Source: Nonomuraea antri (GTDB taxonomy: Bacteria; Actinomycetota; Actinomycetes; Streptosporangiales; Streptosporangiaceae). From it: a stretch of DNA of 44,254 nucleotides. Both the position numbers and the translations under genes were made by a program. How positions within the stretch are numbered: the stretch's first letter is position 1; the number at the start of each line of letters is the position of its first letter. The stretch covers positions 1-44,254 of the forward strand of contig NZ_JABCPZ010000069.1 of the NCBI RefSeq assembly GCF_013283785.1, read 5' to 3'. Below are positions 24,276-32,243 of the stretch, piece after piece. Under the pieces are notes generated by a model. The model was given only the letters and a program-made list of their open reading frames with translations. It made no database searches and was not told the DNA's origin.

Positions 24276-24869
24276 TCAGCGCTCGACCGCGTAGTGAAGG
24301 TGGGTGACGCCCGGCGCGGCGACGGCCTCGACCAGTCGCAGCCGTACGTGCCCGGGCAGCGCGTGGAAGAAGGGCCGGCCGCCGCCGAGCAGGATCGGCA
24401 CCCGGTGGAGCACCACCTCGTCGACGAGCCCGGCCCGCAGCGCCTCGGTCACGACCTCGCCGCCCATGAGGCCGACGTCCTTGCCGCCGGCGGCTTGGCG
24501 GGCCGCGGCGACCGCGTCCTCGATGCCGGTGGTGATGAGGGTCTGCCGTCCGGTCATCTCCGGTGCCGCCCGATGGCTGAGGACGAACAGCGCCGCCGCC
24601 GGGTGGGGGCTGCCGCCGCCGAAGTGGTCGGAGTCCTCGTAGGTATTGCGCCCGGCGACGATCGCGCCGACGCGCGCGGCCAGGGTGTCGAAGAGGCGGG
24701 CGCTGGGCTCGCTCATCCGGAACCCGTCGAACACCCGGCTGGGTGTGTCGCCGTGGAAGTACCAGTCGAACAGCCTCGCCGCGTCGCCCAGCCCGCGCCC
24801 GGCGCCCGCGTCACGCCCGGTGATGTAGCCGTCGACGGACACCGCATGAGCACTGATGACCTTGCTCAT
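24276..24869 (-). CDS. Dihydrofolate reductase family protein (RibD C-terminal-like)
   Basis: A 197-residue protein from ATG 24869 (MSKVISAHAVSVDGYITGRDAG), with GGGGAG upstream. The fold is that of DHFR/RibD C-terminal reductases: AGRNTYEDSDHFGGG binds the nucleotide phosphate, DVGLMGGEVVTEALRAGLVDEVVLHRVPILLGGGRPFF is the C-terminal family signature. Many actinobacterial members act on pterins, flavin precursors or drugs; the substrate is not known. Divergent from the HxlR gene, with two repeats between them, so HxlR probably controls it. Confidence 0.82.
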   Translation of the reverse strand: MSKVISAHAVSVDGYITGRDAGAGRGLGDAARLFDWYFHGDTPSRVFDGFRMSEPSARLFDTLAARVGAIVAGRNTYEDSDHFGGGSPHPAAALFVLSHRAAPEMTGRQTLITTGIEDAVAAARQAAGGKDVGLMGGEVVTEALRAGLVDEVVLHRVPILLGGGRPFFHALPGHVRLRLVEAVAAPGVTHLHYAVER

Positions 24870-24888
24870 CGCTTCGACTCCCCTTCGG

Positions 24889-24939
24889 GTTCCTTCAAGA
24901 GACTCTATGACCATAACACTCGGAGTTCCTTCAGGGAAC
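24889..24939. promoter_or_regulatory. Candidate HxlR operators in the divergent promoter
   Basis: GTTCCTTCAAGAGAC (24889) and GTTCCTTCAGGGAAC (24925) are related 15-base sites 36 bases apart. The second is a palindrome, GTTCC-N5-GGAAC. They lie between the DHFR-like gene and the hxlR gene and are likely binding sites for the regulator. Confidence 0.55.
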
Positions 24940-24960
24940 CCCAATTGCTAGACTGGGCCC

Positions 24961-25425
24961 ATGCAACGCACTCGGTTCGGGGAGATGGCCTGCTCCATCG
25001 CGCGTACCCTCGACGTGATCGGCGAACCCTGGTCGCCACTGATCCTGCGTGACGTATGGGTGGGCATGAACCGGTTCGACCAGCTCCAGGCCGACCTCGG
25101 GATCTCACGCAAGGTGCTGACCGAACGGCTCAACCACCTCGTCGAGCAGGGCGTGCTCGAGCGCCGCCCCTACGACAACCGCCCGCGCCACGAATACCAC
25201 CTGACCCCCAAGGGCGCCGAGCTGATCGACCTGCTCATGGTCATGACCCGCTGGGGCGACAAGTGGCTCGCCGGCCAGGCCGGGCCGCCGGTGCTCTACC
25301 GTCATCACGCGTGCGGCCAGATCAGCCACGTCGACCTGCGCTGCGCCCACTGCGGCGAGCCGATGCACGCCGCCGACATCGACCCGATCGCGGGCCCCGG
25401 AGCCGATCCCGTGGGTTCCAACTGA
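24961..25425 (+). CDS. HxlR family transcriptional regulator with C-terminal cysteine motif
   Basis: A 154-residue winged-helix protein. CSIARTLDVIGEPWSPLILRDVWVGMNRFDQLQADLGISRKVLTERLNHLVEQGVLER is the standard HxlR domain, with the conserved Cys at residue 11 that senses electrophiles in some members, and the wing RPRHEYHLTPKG. After it comes an extra tail with HHACGQISHVDLRCAHCGEPM, a C-x-n-CxxC set that may bind zinc. No Shine-Dalgarno is seen close to ATG 24961; a leaderless transcript is possible. Probably controls the divergent DHFR-like gene and itself. Confidence 0.86.
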   Translation: MQRTRFGEMACSIARTLDVIGEPWSPLILRDVWVGMNRFDQLQADLGISRKVLTERLNHLVEQGVLERRPYDNRPRHEYHLTPKGAELIDLLMVMTRWGDKWLAGQAGPPVLYRHHACGQISHVDLRCAHCGEPMHAADIDPIAGPGADPVGSN

Positions 25426-25456
25426 TCCGCAAGACCCCCGGCCTACAGTCCACGCC

Positions 25457-25630
25457 ATGAACATGACGAAGATCAGACGCCCCGCCGCGCTGCTGACCTT
25501 GCTGGCCGGGCTGGCCATTCCCGCCCTGGCCGTCGGCGACTACGAGGGCAGCGGCGAGTTCGAAACCCAGGTCAAGGTCAGGGCGCTCGGCGCGGAGTAC
25601 GACGTCAGCAACGTCCCCTTCGCCGTATAA
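25457..25630 (+). CDS. Small secreted peptide, 57 residues
   Basis: ATG 25457 opens a frame with a basic head (MNMTKIRRP), a hydrophobic core (AALLTLLAGLAIPALA) and a likely signal cleavage before VGDYEG. The mature part is about 30 acidic residues with no cysteine, ending YDVSNVPFAV. It follows hxlR by 31 bases on the same strand. Codon third bases are mostly G/C. Family not recognised. Confidence 0.5.
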   Translation: MNMTKIRRPAALLTLLAGLAIPALAVGDYEGSGEFETQVKVRALGAEYDVSNVPFAV

Positions 25631-25742
25631 CCGGCCCGGCCTGGCCTGACCGGCCTGACCTGACCGGCGGCAGAGGCTCATGCGCGACCCCCTGCCGCCC
25701 GTCCCAGGTCAGGGCCCGTCCCAGGTCAGGGCCTGTCCGGGG

Positions 25743-26081
25743 TCAGGAGGCGGGCGCCTGCGCCAGCGACAGGCTGTTCCCGTCCGGGTCACGCACCTCC
25801 ACGTGCCGCACGCCGTTGCCGTAGGTCTCCACCGGCTCGTGCGCGACGCCGTGCGCGGCCAGCCGCGCCAGAATGCCGTCCAGGCCGTCCACGCCGAGCG
25901 TGATCATGGCCTGGCCCGTCCGCGCGGCATGCCGATCGTCGACGACGACCCAGGCGTTCTCACCGACCTGCCACAGGTACTCTTCGCCGATGACCTCGTC
26001 CGCCGGCCGCCCGAAGAACACCTCGAACCACTTCCGCGCGGCCACCCGGTCGCGCACGCACACCACGCTGTACAAATCCAT
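25743..26081 (-). CDS. VOC (glyoxalase/bleomycin-resistance) family protein
   Basis: A 112-residue single-unit VOC protein. MDLYSVVCVRDRVAARKWFEVFFGRPADE is the first beta-alpha-beta motif and GVRHVEVRDPDGNSLSLAQ is the typical end, with Glu in VEVRDPDGN as the last metal ligand. Such proteins dimerise to form a metal or drug site; the specific role cannot be told. The 110 bases downstream, towards the secreted peptide gene, hold short direct repeats around GTCCCAGGTCAGGGCC. The upstream side abuts the left direct repeat of the mobile element. Confidence 0.82.
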   Translation of the reverse strand: MDLYSVVCVRDRVAARKWFEVFFGRPADEVIGEEYLWQVGENAWVVVDDRHAARTGQAMITLGVDGLDGILARLAAHGVAHEPVETYGNGVRHVEVRDPDGNSLSLAQAPAS

Positions 26082-26156
26082 CGGCCCTCATTCCCTCTCA
26101 TCCTGCACGGGTGAGACCAGCGCCGCGCCGGAAACTCATCGGCACCGCGTTTCAGG

Positions 26157-26259
26157 TCAGCCCGCGGGCGTCAGGACCCTGTCCTCCTGCTTGGGTTCGG
26201 CGGGCTTGAGGCGGCAGCCGCTCCTTGGTCCGCTCCACCATCGTGTACAGCGTCGGAAC
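26157..26259. repeat. Left direct repeat: copy of the RND gene 3' end (attL-like)
   Basis: 103 bases that match 36566-36667 in the same orientation at about 95%. They encode, on the minus strand, the last residues KPAEPKQEDRVLTPAG plus stop of the RND pump. The copy has a one-base insertion near 26211 that breaks the frame upstream, so it is a non-coding echo. Homology ends sharply after TCGGAAC. This and the right copy bracket the accessory region. Confidence 0.85.
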
Positions 26260-26285
26260 GCAAACCCTTGCCGCTTACGCAATAG

Positions 26286-26701
26286 AGACGAGCTACGGAC
26301 GCTGAAACGCTTATGGAGACCGCGCTCTCCGCCACCGGCAACCAGCGCGGCCAAGGCCACGCACGCAGCGATGCCGCGATCGAAGCCTCCTGGCGAGAAC
26401 GCGCTCTCAACGCTGAAGAGGCTCTCCGCGCTGCCGATCGCGAGATCGACACCCAACGAGAGCGGATCGCCTGCTCCTCGGTCAGATCCGCGACCTCGAA
26501 GCCGATTACACCGAACAAACCGCCCAGCGCATCGCCACGCAGAACACCGACCTCAAACGACAGGTCAGCGACCTCTCCCAGACCAACCGGAACCTAGAAG
26601 AGAAGCTCGCCGCTTCGCGCTCCAACAACCGCTTCCTCGACAAACGCATCGCAGATCTTGAAGCCCAACTGCTCGAGGACTCGGCTACGATCCCCGAGTG
26701 A
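26286..26701 (+). pseudogene. Frameshifted coiled-coil protein, N-terminus missing
   Basis: Frame one gives RSDAAIEASWRERALNAEEALRAADREIDTQRERIA. About base 26470 the coding sense moves to a second frame, LLGQIRDLEADYTEQTAQ and later NRNLEEKLAASRSNNRFLDKRIADLEAQLLEDSATIPE, ending at TGA 26701. The join needs one missing base. The whole is a long coiled coil with Leu/Ile heptads. It begins right after the left repeat with no start domain, so its front was lost. The stop overlaps the GTG of the SMI1-like gene, implying a former operon. Coiled-coil helpers of transposase or recombinase modules (DUF6262-like) look similar; that is only a guess. Confidence 0.6.
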
Positions 26702-27303
26702 TCAGTACCGCGGGTTCTGAACTCGGCAAACGCGCAGCCCACCGACTGGCTCAGACCGGACTCTGGCAGATCGAGCCCGGACTGACCGACACGGAATTGG
26801 CCCGCATCGAGCACGAGTACGGCTTCGAATTCTCCGACGACCACCGAGCGTTCCTCGCTGCAGGACTGCCAACCGGCTCCCCTCCGCACGAGCCCGGTGT
26901 GTCCCGGAGCGCAACACCCTGGCCCGACTGGCGCAATGGTGACCCCGAAGAACTGCGGCATAGGCTCAATGGGCCGGTGGATGGGGTCCTCTGGGACGTT
27001 GAGCACGGCTACTGGCACCGCACCTGGGGCGAACGGCCAAACGACCAAGCCGAAGCGATGAGCACCGCCGGCCGGGAGCTCGCCGAAGTCCCACGCATGA
27101 TCCCCATCTTCAGCCACCGATACTTGCCAGCAGGACGAGGAACCTTCGGACACCCGGTTTTGTCGATGGTCCAGACAGACATCATCTACTACGGCACCGA
27201 CCTCGCCGACTACATCCACAAGGAATTCGGCGACGCCAGCTACAGCATCGACCCGCACTGGGCTCCGCCGACCGTTGCCCCCTTTTGGCGAGACTTCCTC
27301 TGA
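26698..27303 (+). CDS. SMI1/KNR4 family protein
   Basis: A 201-residue protein from GTG 26698, overlapping the previous stop (GTGA). PGLTDTELARIEHEYGFEFSDDHRAFLAAGLPTG is the conserved N-terminal SMI1/KNR4 motif; GVLWDVEHGYW and IPIFSHRYLPA with a later SVQxxDIIYYGTDLADYI-like stretch complete the fold. In bacteria such proteins are often immunity partners of contact-dependent or polymorphic toxins, but many stand alone, as here: no toxin gene is adjacent. Best preserved gene of the left part of the element. Confidence 0.8.
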   Translation: MISTAGSELGKRAAHRLAQTGLWQIEPGLTDTELARIEHEYGFEFSDDHRAFLAAGLPTGSPPHEPGVSRSATPWPDWRNGDPEELRHRLNGPVDGVLWDVEHGYWHRTWGERPNDQAEAMSTAGRELAEVPRMIPIFSHRYLPAGRGTFGHPVLSMVQTDIIYYGTDLADYIHKEFGDASYSIDPHWAPPTVAPFWRDFL

Positions 27304-27535
27304 CGCAGGCCAGCGCCCGCACTGGCAGACTCTCACGCACGCAACACACATGTTCGCGACATGAACTGGCAGCTCAACATATGGATGCACCTGGAGCCGA
27401 TCGGTAAAACCGACAACGTCAACCAGGCCAAGGGCGATCAGGACCCGGCCATGTGGCAGCCGCCGCGCACGCGGAACGGCATATGTGCTGATGCTCATGT
27501 TGCTAGCGGTTCCGCCAGTCTAAGAAAATGATCTC

Positions 27536-27730
27536 GTGACCACCCGAGCCGAAGCCCTCACCGCCGCCGGCCACATCCTCGCCGAAGCGCGGGCCCGCCG
27601 GGACGCTCTCTCCCCCGAAGACGCCGCCCGCGCCGCCCGCATGCTGGGCGGCGCATCGGTCGAGGACCTTACCGCAACGATCCGTGAGCACTGCTGCGTC
27701 GCAGTTGAGGCTGTTCAGATAGGCGTCTGA
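27536..27730 (+). CDS. Small uncharacterised protein, 64 residues
   Basis: Starts at GTG 27536 (VTTRAEALTAAGHILAEARARRDALSPEDAARAARMLGG). Helical, Ala/Arg-rich, with a normal GC-rich codon pattern in its first 45 codons; the last 15 (CCVAVEAVQIGV) look less coding, so the true end may have been lost. Small proteins of this style are frequent in actinobacterial integrated elements. The 230 bases before it contain a 56-codon frame (27361-27531) without a ribosome site, which I do not trust. Confidence 0.5.
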   Translation: MTTRAEALTAAGHILAEARARRDALSPEDAARAARMLGGASVEDLTATIREHCCVAVEAVQIGV

Positions 27731-28139
27731 GCTAGGCTTCAAACCACCAGTCGCCTTTACAACGTAGATTCAGACGCCGGACGTTCTTGGCGGTGGAGCG
27801 GGAGCGCGGCTGCGTCCAGGCGCACGTCTTGGATGACGGAGATGCTCGGGAGGTATCAGCGGTGCTGAAACGATGAAGGCGGTACGCAGGAAACGGGCTG
27901 ATCAAACACAGTGTGAAAGCGCAAGATTCGTGTCCGGCTGCTAAACGTACGACCGCTCCTCGCGATGTCCGCAAGTTCATCCGGCAACAACGGAGCGGCA
28001 TCAGCATCGTTCCACCACCAGCGTCTGTCGAGCTGGTTGTAGACGCGGGCCCGCGCGAGGTGCAAATTTTCGCTGCTGTCGGATTTGGTCACCCCAGAGA
28101 TTCTCTTGAGATGATATGTAGCCTGGCTGCATGCTGGCG
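27731..28139. other. Gene-poor stretch
   Basis: About 410 bases with no recognisable gene. The minus strand has two overlapping frames. One (27856-28221) contains ARVYNQLDRRWWWNDADAAPLLPDELADIARSGR, which looks protein-like but has no start or family match; it may be a broken gene end. The other ends in RRLNLRCKGDWWFEA at 27732. Third-base GC is low here. Confidence 0.4.
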
Positions 28140-28655
28140 CTAGAAATCCCACAACCTCCTTGGAGACATTCGATCCTGCTGGTGCAGAGTCGCCCCCGGT
28201 TCCGATTCGGCAGGTAGCCATTCTATGGTCAGATCGATTTCGACGCCGGTCCAGGTACTGTTGCGGTTACTGACGACAATCGGTTCACCGAAGATAAGCG
28301 CGGTTGCCAACTCTCCGCCGAACTGTGGGGTCACGGTTACGCGCTGAGCAAAGGCGCGCTGGCCAGCCAGGTCGGCTGCTGCTCGTAGTTGTTGGCCTTC
28401 GGCTTGTTGCTGCGCACTGATCTTCAAAACATCGGCCCGCTGCTGTTCGCCGAGCTTGAGAGCGTTCATGGAAATGATGAGTGCAGGCACCGCCGCGAGG
28501 CTGCCGATGATGCCGGCGCTGGCAACCCAGAGCTGGAGGGATGTGAGCTTGCGGAGGCGCCGACGTGGCCGGAGCCGGGTGGTGGAGCGGATGGGGAAGC
28601 GGGGTGCGGCGCGTAGGAGCGGCGACCGCCGCGGGGTTTCCGTCCCATGACCCAT
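28140..28655 (-). CDS. Uncharacterised membrane-anchored protein
   Basis: 171 residues from ATG 28655. A basic head (about 1-45) is followed by one membrane helix (LWVASAGIIGSLAAVPALIISM, about 45-67). A coiled-coil stretch (LGEQQRADVLKISAQQQAEGQQL) and a short beta domain come next: RVTVTPQFGGELATALIFGEPIVVSNRN. The chain stops abruptly in SPRRLWDF, and the region after the stop may hold the lost continuation in another frame. Same architecture, helix plus outside or cytosolic beta domain, as the products at 29919 and 33493. Function unknown. Confidence 0.5.
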   Translation of the reverse strand: MGHGTETPRRSPLLRAAPRFPIRSTTRLRPRRRLRKLTSLQLWVASAGIIGSLAAVPALIISMNALKLGEQQRADVLKISAQQQAEGQQLRAAADLAGQRAFAQRVTVTPQFGGELATALIFGEPIVVSNRNSTWTGVEIDLTIEWLPAESEPGATLHQQDRMSPRRLWDF

Positions 28656-28899
28656 TGTGCCGCTGGGCCGCTTGTGATCGCGCAGCGCGCTGGCACCCCA
28701 GCCCGCACGAAGTAAGCCGCGGTCACCCGCGCGTGCGCGAGCCGTGTCGAACGGGCCGTCTATACACCCCCTCTCGGTGAAGACCAAAGCGCCGACGGGC
28801 GAGCCACCGATTGTCTGAAGTGGGGAAGGGGGCTGCCAGACAACCGTCCGGGGCCCAAGACTGTGGGAAGTCCACTCGGTACATCAGGAAGGATCCACG

Positions 28900-29301
28900 A
28901 TGACCTTGACCAAGCCTTTCCGTCGCGCGTTCATCACCCTCGCGGTGGGAGCACTCGCGCTAACGGTCGCACCGGGCGTCGCATCGGCCGGAGACTACGA
29001 TCTGCTCAGATGCAAATCCGGGATGGTCTGCCTCTACAAGGGCAGCCTGGCGGACCGCGACTTGATCGATTCGTCCTACGGCAAACTGAATGTCAACGGG
29101 TTGTCAGCGAACACGCGTTACTACATCGTCAACAACGGAACCGAGTCCCCCGGACAAGACCACTATCGTTTCCAATATGCGGGGTCCGACAAGTGCCTGC
29201 ACTTCAACGTAGGGAAGACGCTTCAGTCGGGGGCATGGATAGAGTTGCTCGCGCCCAACTATCAAATCCTGGTTGATCAGCGATGGGGTGGCGAATGCTA
29301 G
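28900..29301 (+). CDS. Small secreted cysteine-containing protein (I36-inhibitor-like)
   Basis: 133 residues with AGGAAGGA before ATG 28900. Signal peptide at 1-30 (LTKPFRRAFITLAVGALALTV, cleavage after ASA). The mature protein starts GDYDLLRCKSGMVCLYKGS, which resembles the C-x-n-CLY opening of peptidase-inhibitor family I36 and related secreted actinomycete proteins. Two further cysteines are at DKCLHF and at the C-terminal GGEC. It sits alone in the element; role unknown, possibly an inhibitor or extracellular effector. Confidence 0.7.
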   Translation: MTLTKPFRRAFITLAVGALALTVAPGVASAGDYDLLRCKSGMVCLYKGSLADRDLIDSSYGKLNVNGLSANTRYYIVNNGTESPGQDHYRFQYAGSDKCLHFNVGKTLQSGAWIELLAPNYQILVDQRWGGEC

Positions 29302-29463
29302 ATTTGCCGGTGCGTCGGCGCGTTTAGGAGCGCTGACGCAAGGCAATCGCACCGCGCCGTTTTTCAGGCGGCGCGGCTGCGGTGGCCACTCGCGGCGGCC
29401 AAACGGCCTGATCGTCGGACGATATGACCACAATGCTGCAGATGCCCGGGCGCGGATGTTCCA

Positions 29464-29832
29464 GTGGCCGCGTTGCCACCCGCGGTGCGGGAGAATGTCG
29501 CCCGCCGGGATCCGCCGCGTGTGCGGGATGAGGTCGCCTGGCGGCGGGCGTTTCTCGGCCGATACAAGCTGGCCGTCCGCCCGCGGGACGAGACCGCTGG
29601 CCGCCGCCTGGATCGCGGCGACCTGATGAGGCGGGAGCGGGCACACGACGAGGTGGTAGCGATGGAGCCGCTCATGCGGGAGATGGCGACTCCGTCTGCG
29701 GGACGTCATCCCCTGCCGCATACCTGCCCAGGAACGCCTGGACCTCCTTCTCGGCGAGCGGCGCGCCCTTCTCCTGGCCGGGCTGAGGCTGCACGGTTTC
29801 GTCGGGCACTGCGCACTCCCGGATCATGGTGA
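29464..29832 (+). CDS. Doubtful Arg-rich open frame
   Basis: From GTG 29464, ALPPAVRENVARRDPPRVRDEVAWRRAFLGRYKL and DRGDLMRRERAHDEVVAMEPLMREM read like helical protein with G/C third bases up to about base 29690; the remainder does not. A minus-strand frame covers the same bases (29104-29721), so the true strand is unclear. No family recognised. The 160 bases before it hold nothing identifiable. Confidence 0.3.
   Translation: MAALPPAVRENVARRDPPRVRDEVAWRRAFLGRYKLAVRPRDETAGRRLDRGDLMRRERAHDEVVAMEPLMREMATPSAGRHPLPHTCPGTPGPPSRRAARPSPGRAEAARFRRALRTPGSW
29672..29827 (-). CDS. Possible 51-residue small protein
   Basis: ATG 29827 opens MIRECAVPDETVQPQPGQEKGAPLAEKEVQAFLGRYAAGDDV. The end of this acidic peptide (EKEVQAFLGRYAA) looks like a genuine helix. 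It overlaps the tail of the plus-strand frame above, in the part where that frame loses coding character. No known family. Confidence 0.35.
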   Translation of the reverse strand: MIRECAVPDETVQPQPGQEKGAPLAEKEVQAFLGRYAAGDDVPQTESPSPA

Positions 29833-29918
29833 GGGGTCCGGCCCCGATGCTAGCGAAGGAGTCTGGGCGACGCGTTCCCAACGCGAGCTTCACCAGTCAG
29901 CCGTTGGGCGACGCCCGT

Positions 29919-30527
29919 CTACCGATGTCGCGTGGCGTTGTCGATCGGCTCATCACCATCAGGTGACTCTTCCGCTGGATCCGGAGCCTGCTGAAGCTGC
30001 GATTCCAGACGGAATGGCCGCCCGAAGTCGATCTCTGGCGCTTGCGTAACCGATCGTGTGCTCACGACGAACGCTTCGCCGTAGAGCGACTTGTACCGGA
30101 TCCTAATGTCCAGGCGATCTTCAATTAGTTCCCGGTAGGCGACATGTTCTGCCGGAGTGTAGTTGTCCAGCCCGATCAGGAAAGCCTTGTCTCCGATGGG
30201 AATGCTCGTCCCCTCCACCAGAGTATGGGCGCGAGGGCGTGGGGTGAATCCTGTGCGGACCAGCCGCGAGGTCCCCTTCGTCCACGGGCCAATGTACTGA
30301 CCGTCCAGCCAGACCTCGGTGCTGGTGACCACTGCGGGGCCCAGCCCTACATTCCAAATCTTCAGGCCCGCTTCACGTCCGGGAACGAACGCAACCCATA
30401 TCTGGAGTAGCGGGCGAAGGGCGTATCGATTATGACGCTGGCTGGATCTCACTTGATAGATCGAGACAGCCAAGGAAATGACAGCGATGACAGTGGCGCA
30501 TATCGCGGTCACGGTGTCAGCACTCAT
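29919..30527 (-). CDS. Uncharacterised membrane-anchored protein
   Basis: 202 residues from ATG 30527, with GGGAG upstream. A single N-terminal helix (TVTAICATVIAVISLAVSIYQVRSS) is followed by a basic stop-transfer RHNRYALRPLLQIW. A beta-rich domain follows, LKIWNVGLGPAVVTSTEVWLDGQYIG, then GDKAFLIGLDNYTPAEH and RLDIRIRYKSLYGEAF. The form (one helix, then a domain with N-x-G-x-GPA) is common in actinomycete hypothetical proteins. No function is known. Confidence 0.65.
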   Translation of the reverse strand: MSADTVTAICATVIAVISLAVSIYQVRSSQRHNRYALRPLLQIWVAFVPGREAGLKIWNVGLGPAVVTSTEVWLDGQYIGPWTKGTSRLVRTGFTPRPRAHTLVEGTSIPIGDKAFLIGLDNYTPAEHVAYRELIEDRLDIRIRYKSLYGEAFVVSTRSVTQAPEIDFGRPFRLESQLQQAPDPAEESPDGDEPIDNATRHR

Positions 30528-30673
30528 GCCACTCCCGGCCAGATGCTGTATCCCCCTCAACGTACGACCTGCTCGACGGCGGAGCAACTGCGTGGCCGTC
30601 GGAAGCACAAACGATGCTGCGCAGGCACATCTCGGGCGCGGCCCCTTCACACCACGTCCGAGATGTCAGCTCG

Positions 30674-30931
30674 TTACGGCTTGCGCGCGGCGACGGCCGC
30701 CTCAGGTCAGCGCCGGGCTTTAATACGCCGACCCGGGCGGCCGGGACGGCGATCGGCTCCCGCCGCTGGGGTTGTGGGCTTGGCGGGCCTGGCGCAGCTT
30801 CAGCGTGAAGGAGCCGAAGCCGGTGATTCCGCACCTTGCGGCCAGCGGCGGCCTGCTCGGTGATGATGTCGACGACTACGGCGACGGCCGCGATCAGTTT
30901 CGGTATTGTTCATCGGCTTGTCCGTGGCCAT
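30674..30931 (-). pseudogene. HU-family DNA-binding protein gene broken by four indels
   Basis: ATG 30931 with GAAGGGA upstream begins MATDKPMNNTE. Following the coding sense across four small shifts restores a full HU-like protein: LIAAVAVVVDIITEQAAAGRKV, then ITGFGSFTLKLRQARQAHNPS, then EPIAVPAARVGVLKPGADL, then AAVAARKP and TAA at 30674. Shifts are near 30898 (+1), 30828 (+1), 30762 and 30704 (-1). HU proteins bend and pack DNA; the ITGFGSF and RQAHNP segments form the DNA-gripping arm region. The amino acid sequence between the shifts is well kept, so the indels are recent or are sequence errors. Confidence 0.8.
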
Positions 30932-30976
30932 GGTTTCCCTTCGGTGGAGAACGGTCGCTAGCGGTCAAGCCAGCGA

Positions 30977-31486
30977 TCAATGCCAGACCTCGTGCCAGCG
31001 GTCGACGTGGTCGAGCGCGGCGCAGTGCCGGGCGGGTACAAGGACGATGGGGTGGCCGAGGTGGCCGGCTCCCATCGCGACGCGGACGAGTGCGGCGGCC
31101 TTGCCTGCGGTCAGGCCGCGCTCTTGGTCGTAGCGCTGGGCGAGTGCGGCGAGAACGCCACGCTCGTACACCTCAGGTCCGCATGCGCGGTCGATGCCGG
31201 ATGCGTAGGTGAATGCGGTGTCGTCGGTGACCGCGATGGGCCGCATGTCACCGATGAGGTCCTTGACGATGTGCCACCACAGGTCGGTCGCGTCCCATGC
31301 CGTGGCCGCCGCCTGTTCGGCAGGCTTGTTGACGACGACGAGGACTGGGTTGTACTGGCCGATGGTGAACTGAATGTCGCGGGCCACCCAGGATTGGCGG
31401 CCGGCCAGCTTCTCGCTGATGGGCACGTCGAACAGGCCCTGCAACTGGAGCACCCGCGCGCTCCGCTTGATGGGAGACGACAACAT
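30977..31486 (-). CDS. Uncharacterised 169-residue protein
   Basis: From ATG 31486 (MLSSPIKRSARVLQLQGLFDVP); GTG 31501, five codons earlier with GGGGGG before it, is also possible. The head SARVLQLQGLFDVPISEK resembles the opening of some actinobacterial ATP-binding proteins, but no Walker motif follows. The middle has LVVVNKPAEQAAATAWDATDLWWHIVKDLIGDM; the end is YERGVLAALAQRYDQERGLTAGKAAALVRVAMGAGHLG. No family assigned. Confidence 0.5.
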   Translation of the reverse strand: MLSSPIKRSARVLQLQGLFDVPISEKLAGRQSWVARDIQFTIGQYNPVLVVVNKPAEQAAATAWDATDLWWHIVKDLIGDMRPIAVTDDTAFTYASGIDRACGPEVYERGVLAALAQRYDQERGLTAGKAAALVRVAMGAGHLGHPIVLVPARHCAALDHVDRWHEVWH

Positions 31487-31501
31487 GATCTCAGCACGCA
31501 C

Positions 31502-31914
31502 TATGGCCCCCCGAACGAATGATGTGGCGCCTTATACGGCCTTGCGGTGGTGGCCAGATCGAGCGGCTGACGTCGGGAGAAGGATCCCTAGCATTCCCAA
31601 GTATCCATGAGCTGATAAATGGAACAAAAGCGACCGAGCATGTCCATGCCTTACCAGCAACCGAGGCTAGGACCTGGGCATTTAGACCACAACAAAAGGT
31701 TCTAGACTCAGGATGGCCATCCGCTGATACTCGAATCACCGCCCCGGTCAAGCGGGCGCGAAGCATAGTCACGAAGGCCGCTTTTATTGATGGCGGACGT
31801 CACGCCACACTGTCCGGTCTGTTCTGCCTGCAGTCAGGGCATGCGGCGGCTTGGGCCGGAGACTGACTGCCAGCAGGCTATGCGTCACGAGTGGCTGCCA
31901 CAGGGAGGTATCAC
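31502..31914. other. Intergenic stretch without recognisable genes
   Basis: About 410 bases of lower GC than the surroundings. A plus-strand frame (31519-31866) exists but shows no third-base G/C preference and no known motif. The stretch probably carries the promoters of the flanking divergent genes. Confidence 0.4.
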
Positions 31915-32241
31915 GTGAACGCTATCCGGCGGACGCTGACGACTTTGGTGGCTGCGGCTATCGCCTCAGCGGGCGTCAGTGTCGTAGCCACGCCTGCTCA
32001 AGCCATCCCAGCTAACTGCTCAAGTTGGAAGGTCAACACAACCACCACAGCCGCCTACTGCTACGAGAACGTGGCGAACGCAGCAGCGACCGTCTTCTTC
32101 ATGGCCATCGCGGACTGTGATTCCGATCTGAACGGTCTTCCGGACTACCAAGCGCTCGGAAATCAGGAAATCGACCAGGTCTCCTACGCCTATTGCGCTC
32201 AAGGGGACCGCGCCATCCGCGCAGGCGTATGGCAGTGGTAA
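31915..32241 (+). CDS. Small secreted protein with four cysteines
   Basis: 108 residues from GTG 31915, behind AGGGAGG. Signal peptide of about 33 residues (RRTLTTLVAAAIASAGVSVVA, cleavage after AQA). The mature part has cysteines at NCSSW, AYCYE, ADCDSD and YCAQG and ends in GVWQW, so two disulfides are likely. Not recognised; style resembles secreted accessory proteins of actinomycetes. The DsbA/VKOR pair at 5.9 kb could form its disulfides. Confidence 0.6.
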   Translation: MNAIRRTLTTLVAAAIASAGVSVVATPAQAIPANCSSWKVNTTTTAAYCYENVANAAATVFFMAIADCDSDLNGLPDYQALGNQEIDQVSYAYCAQGDRAIRAGVWQW

Positions 32242-32243
32242 GA

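Noticed and set aside
26313..26597. Intact 94-residue protein starting at ATG 26313
   Set aside because: The second half in that frame is Ser/Pro/Thr-rich and non-coiled, whereas the coiled coil plainly continues in another frame, so this is a frameshifted remnant.
27361..27531. 56-codon frame upstream of the small gene at 27536
   Set aside because: No ribosome site, no third-base G/C preference and no family resemblance.
31519..31866. 115-codon plus-strand frame
   Set aside because: Codon third positions show no coding bias and no motif is seen; it is more likely intergenic.
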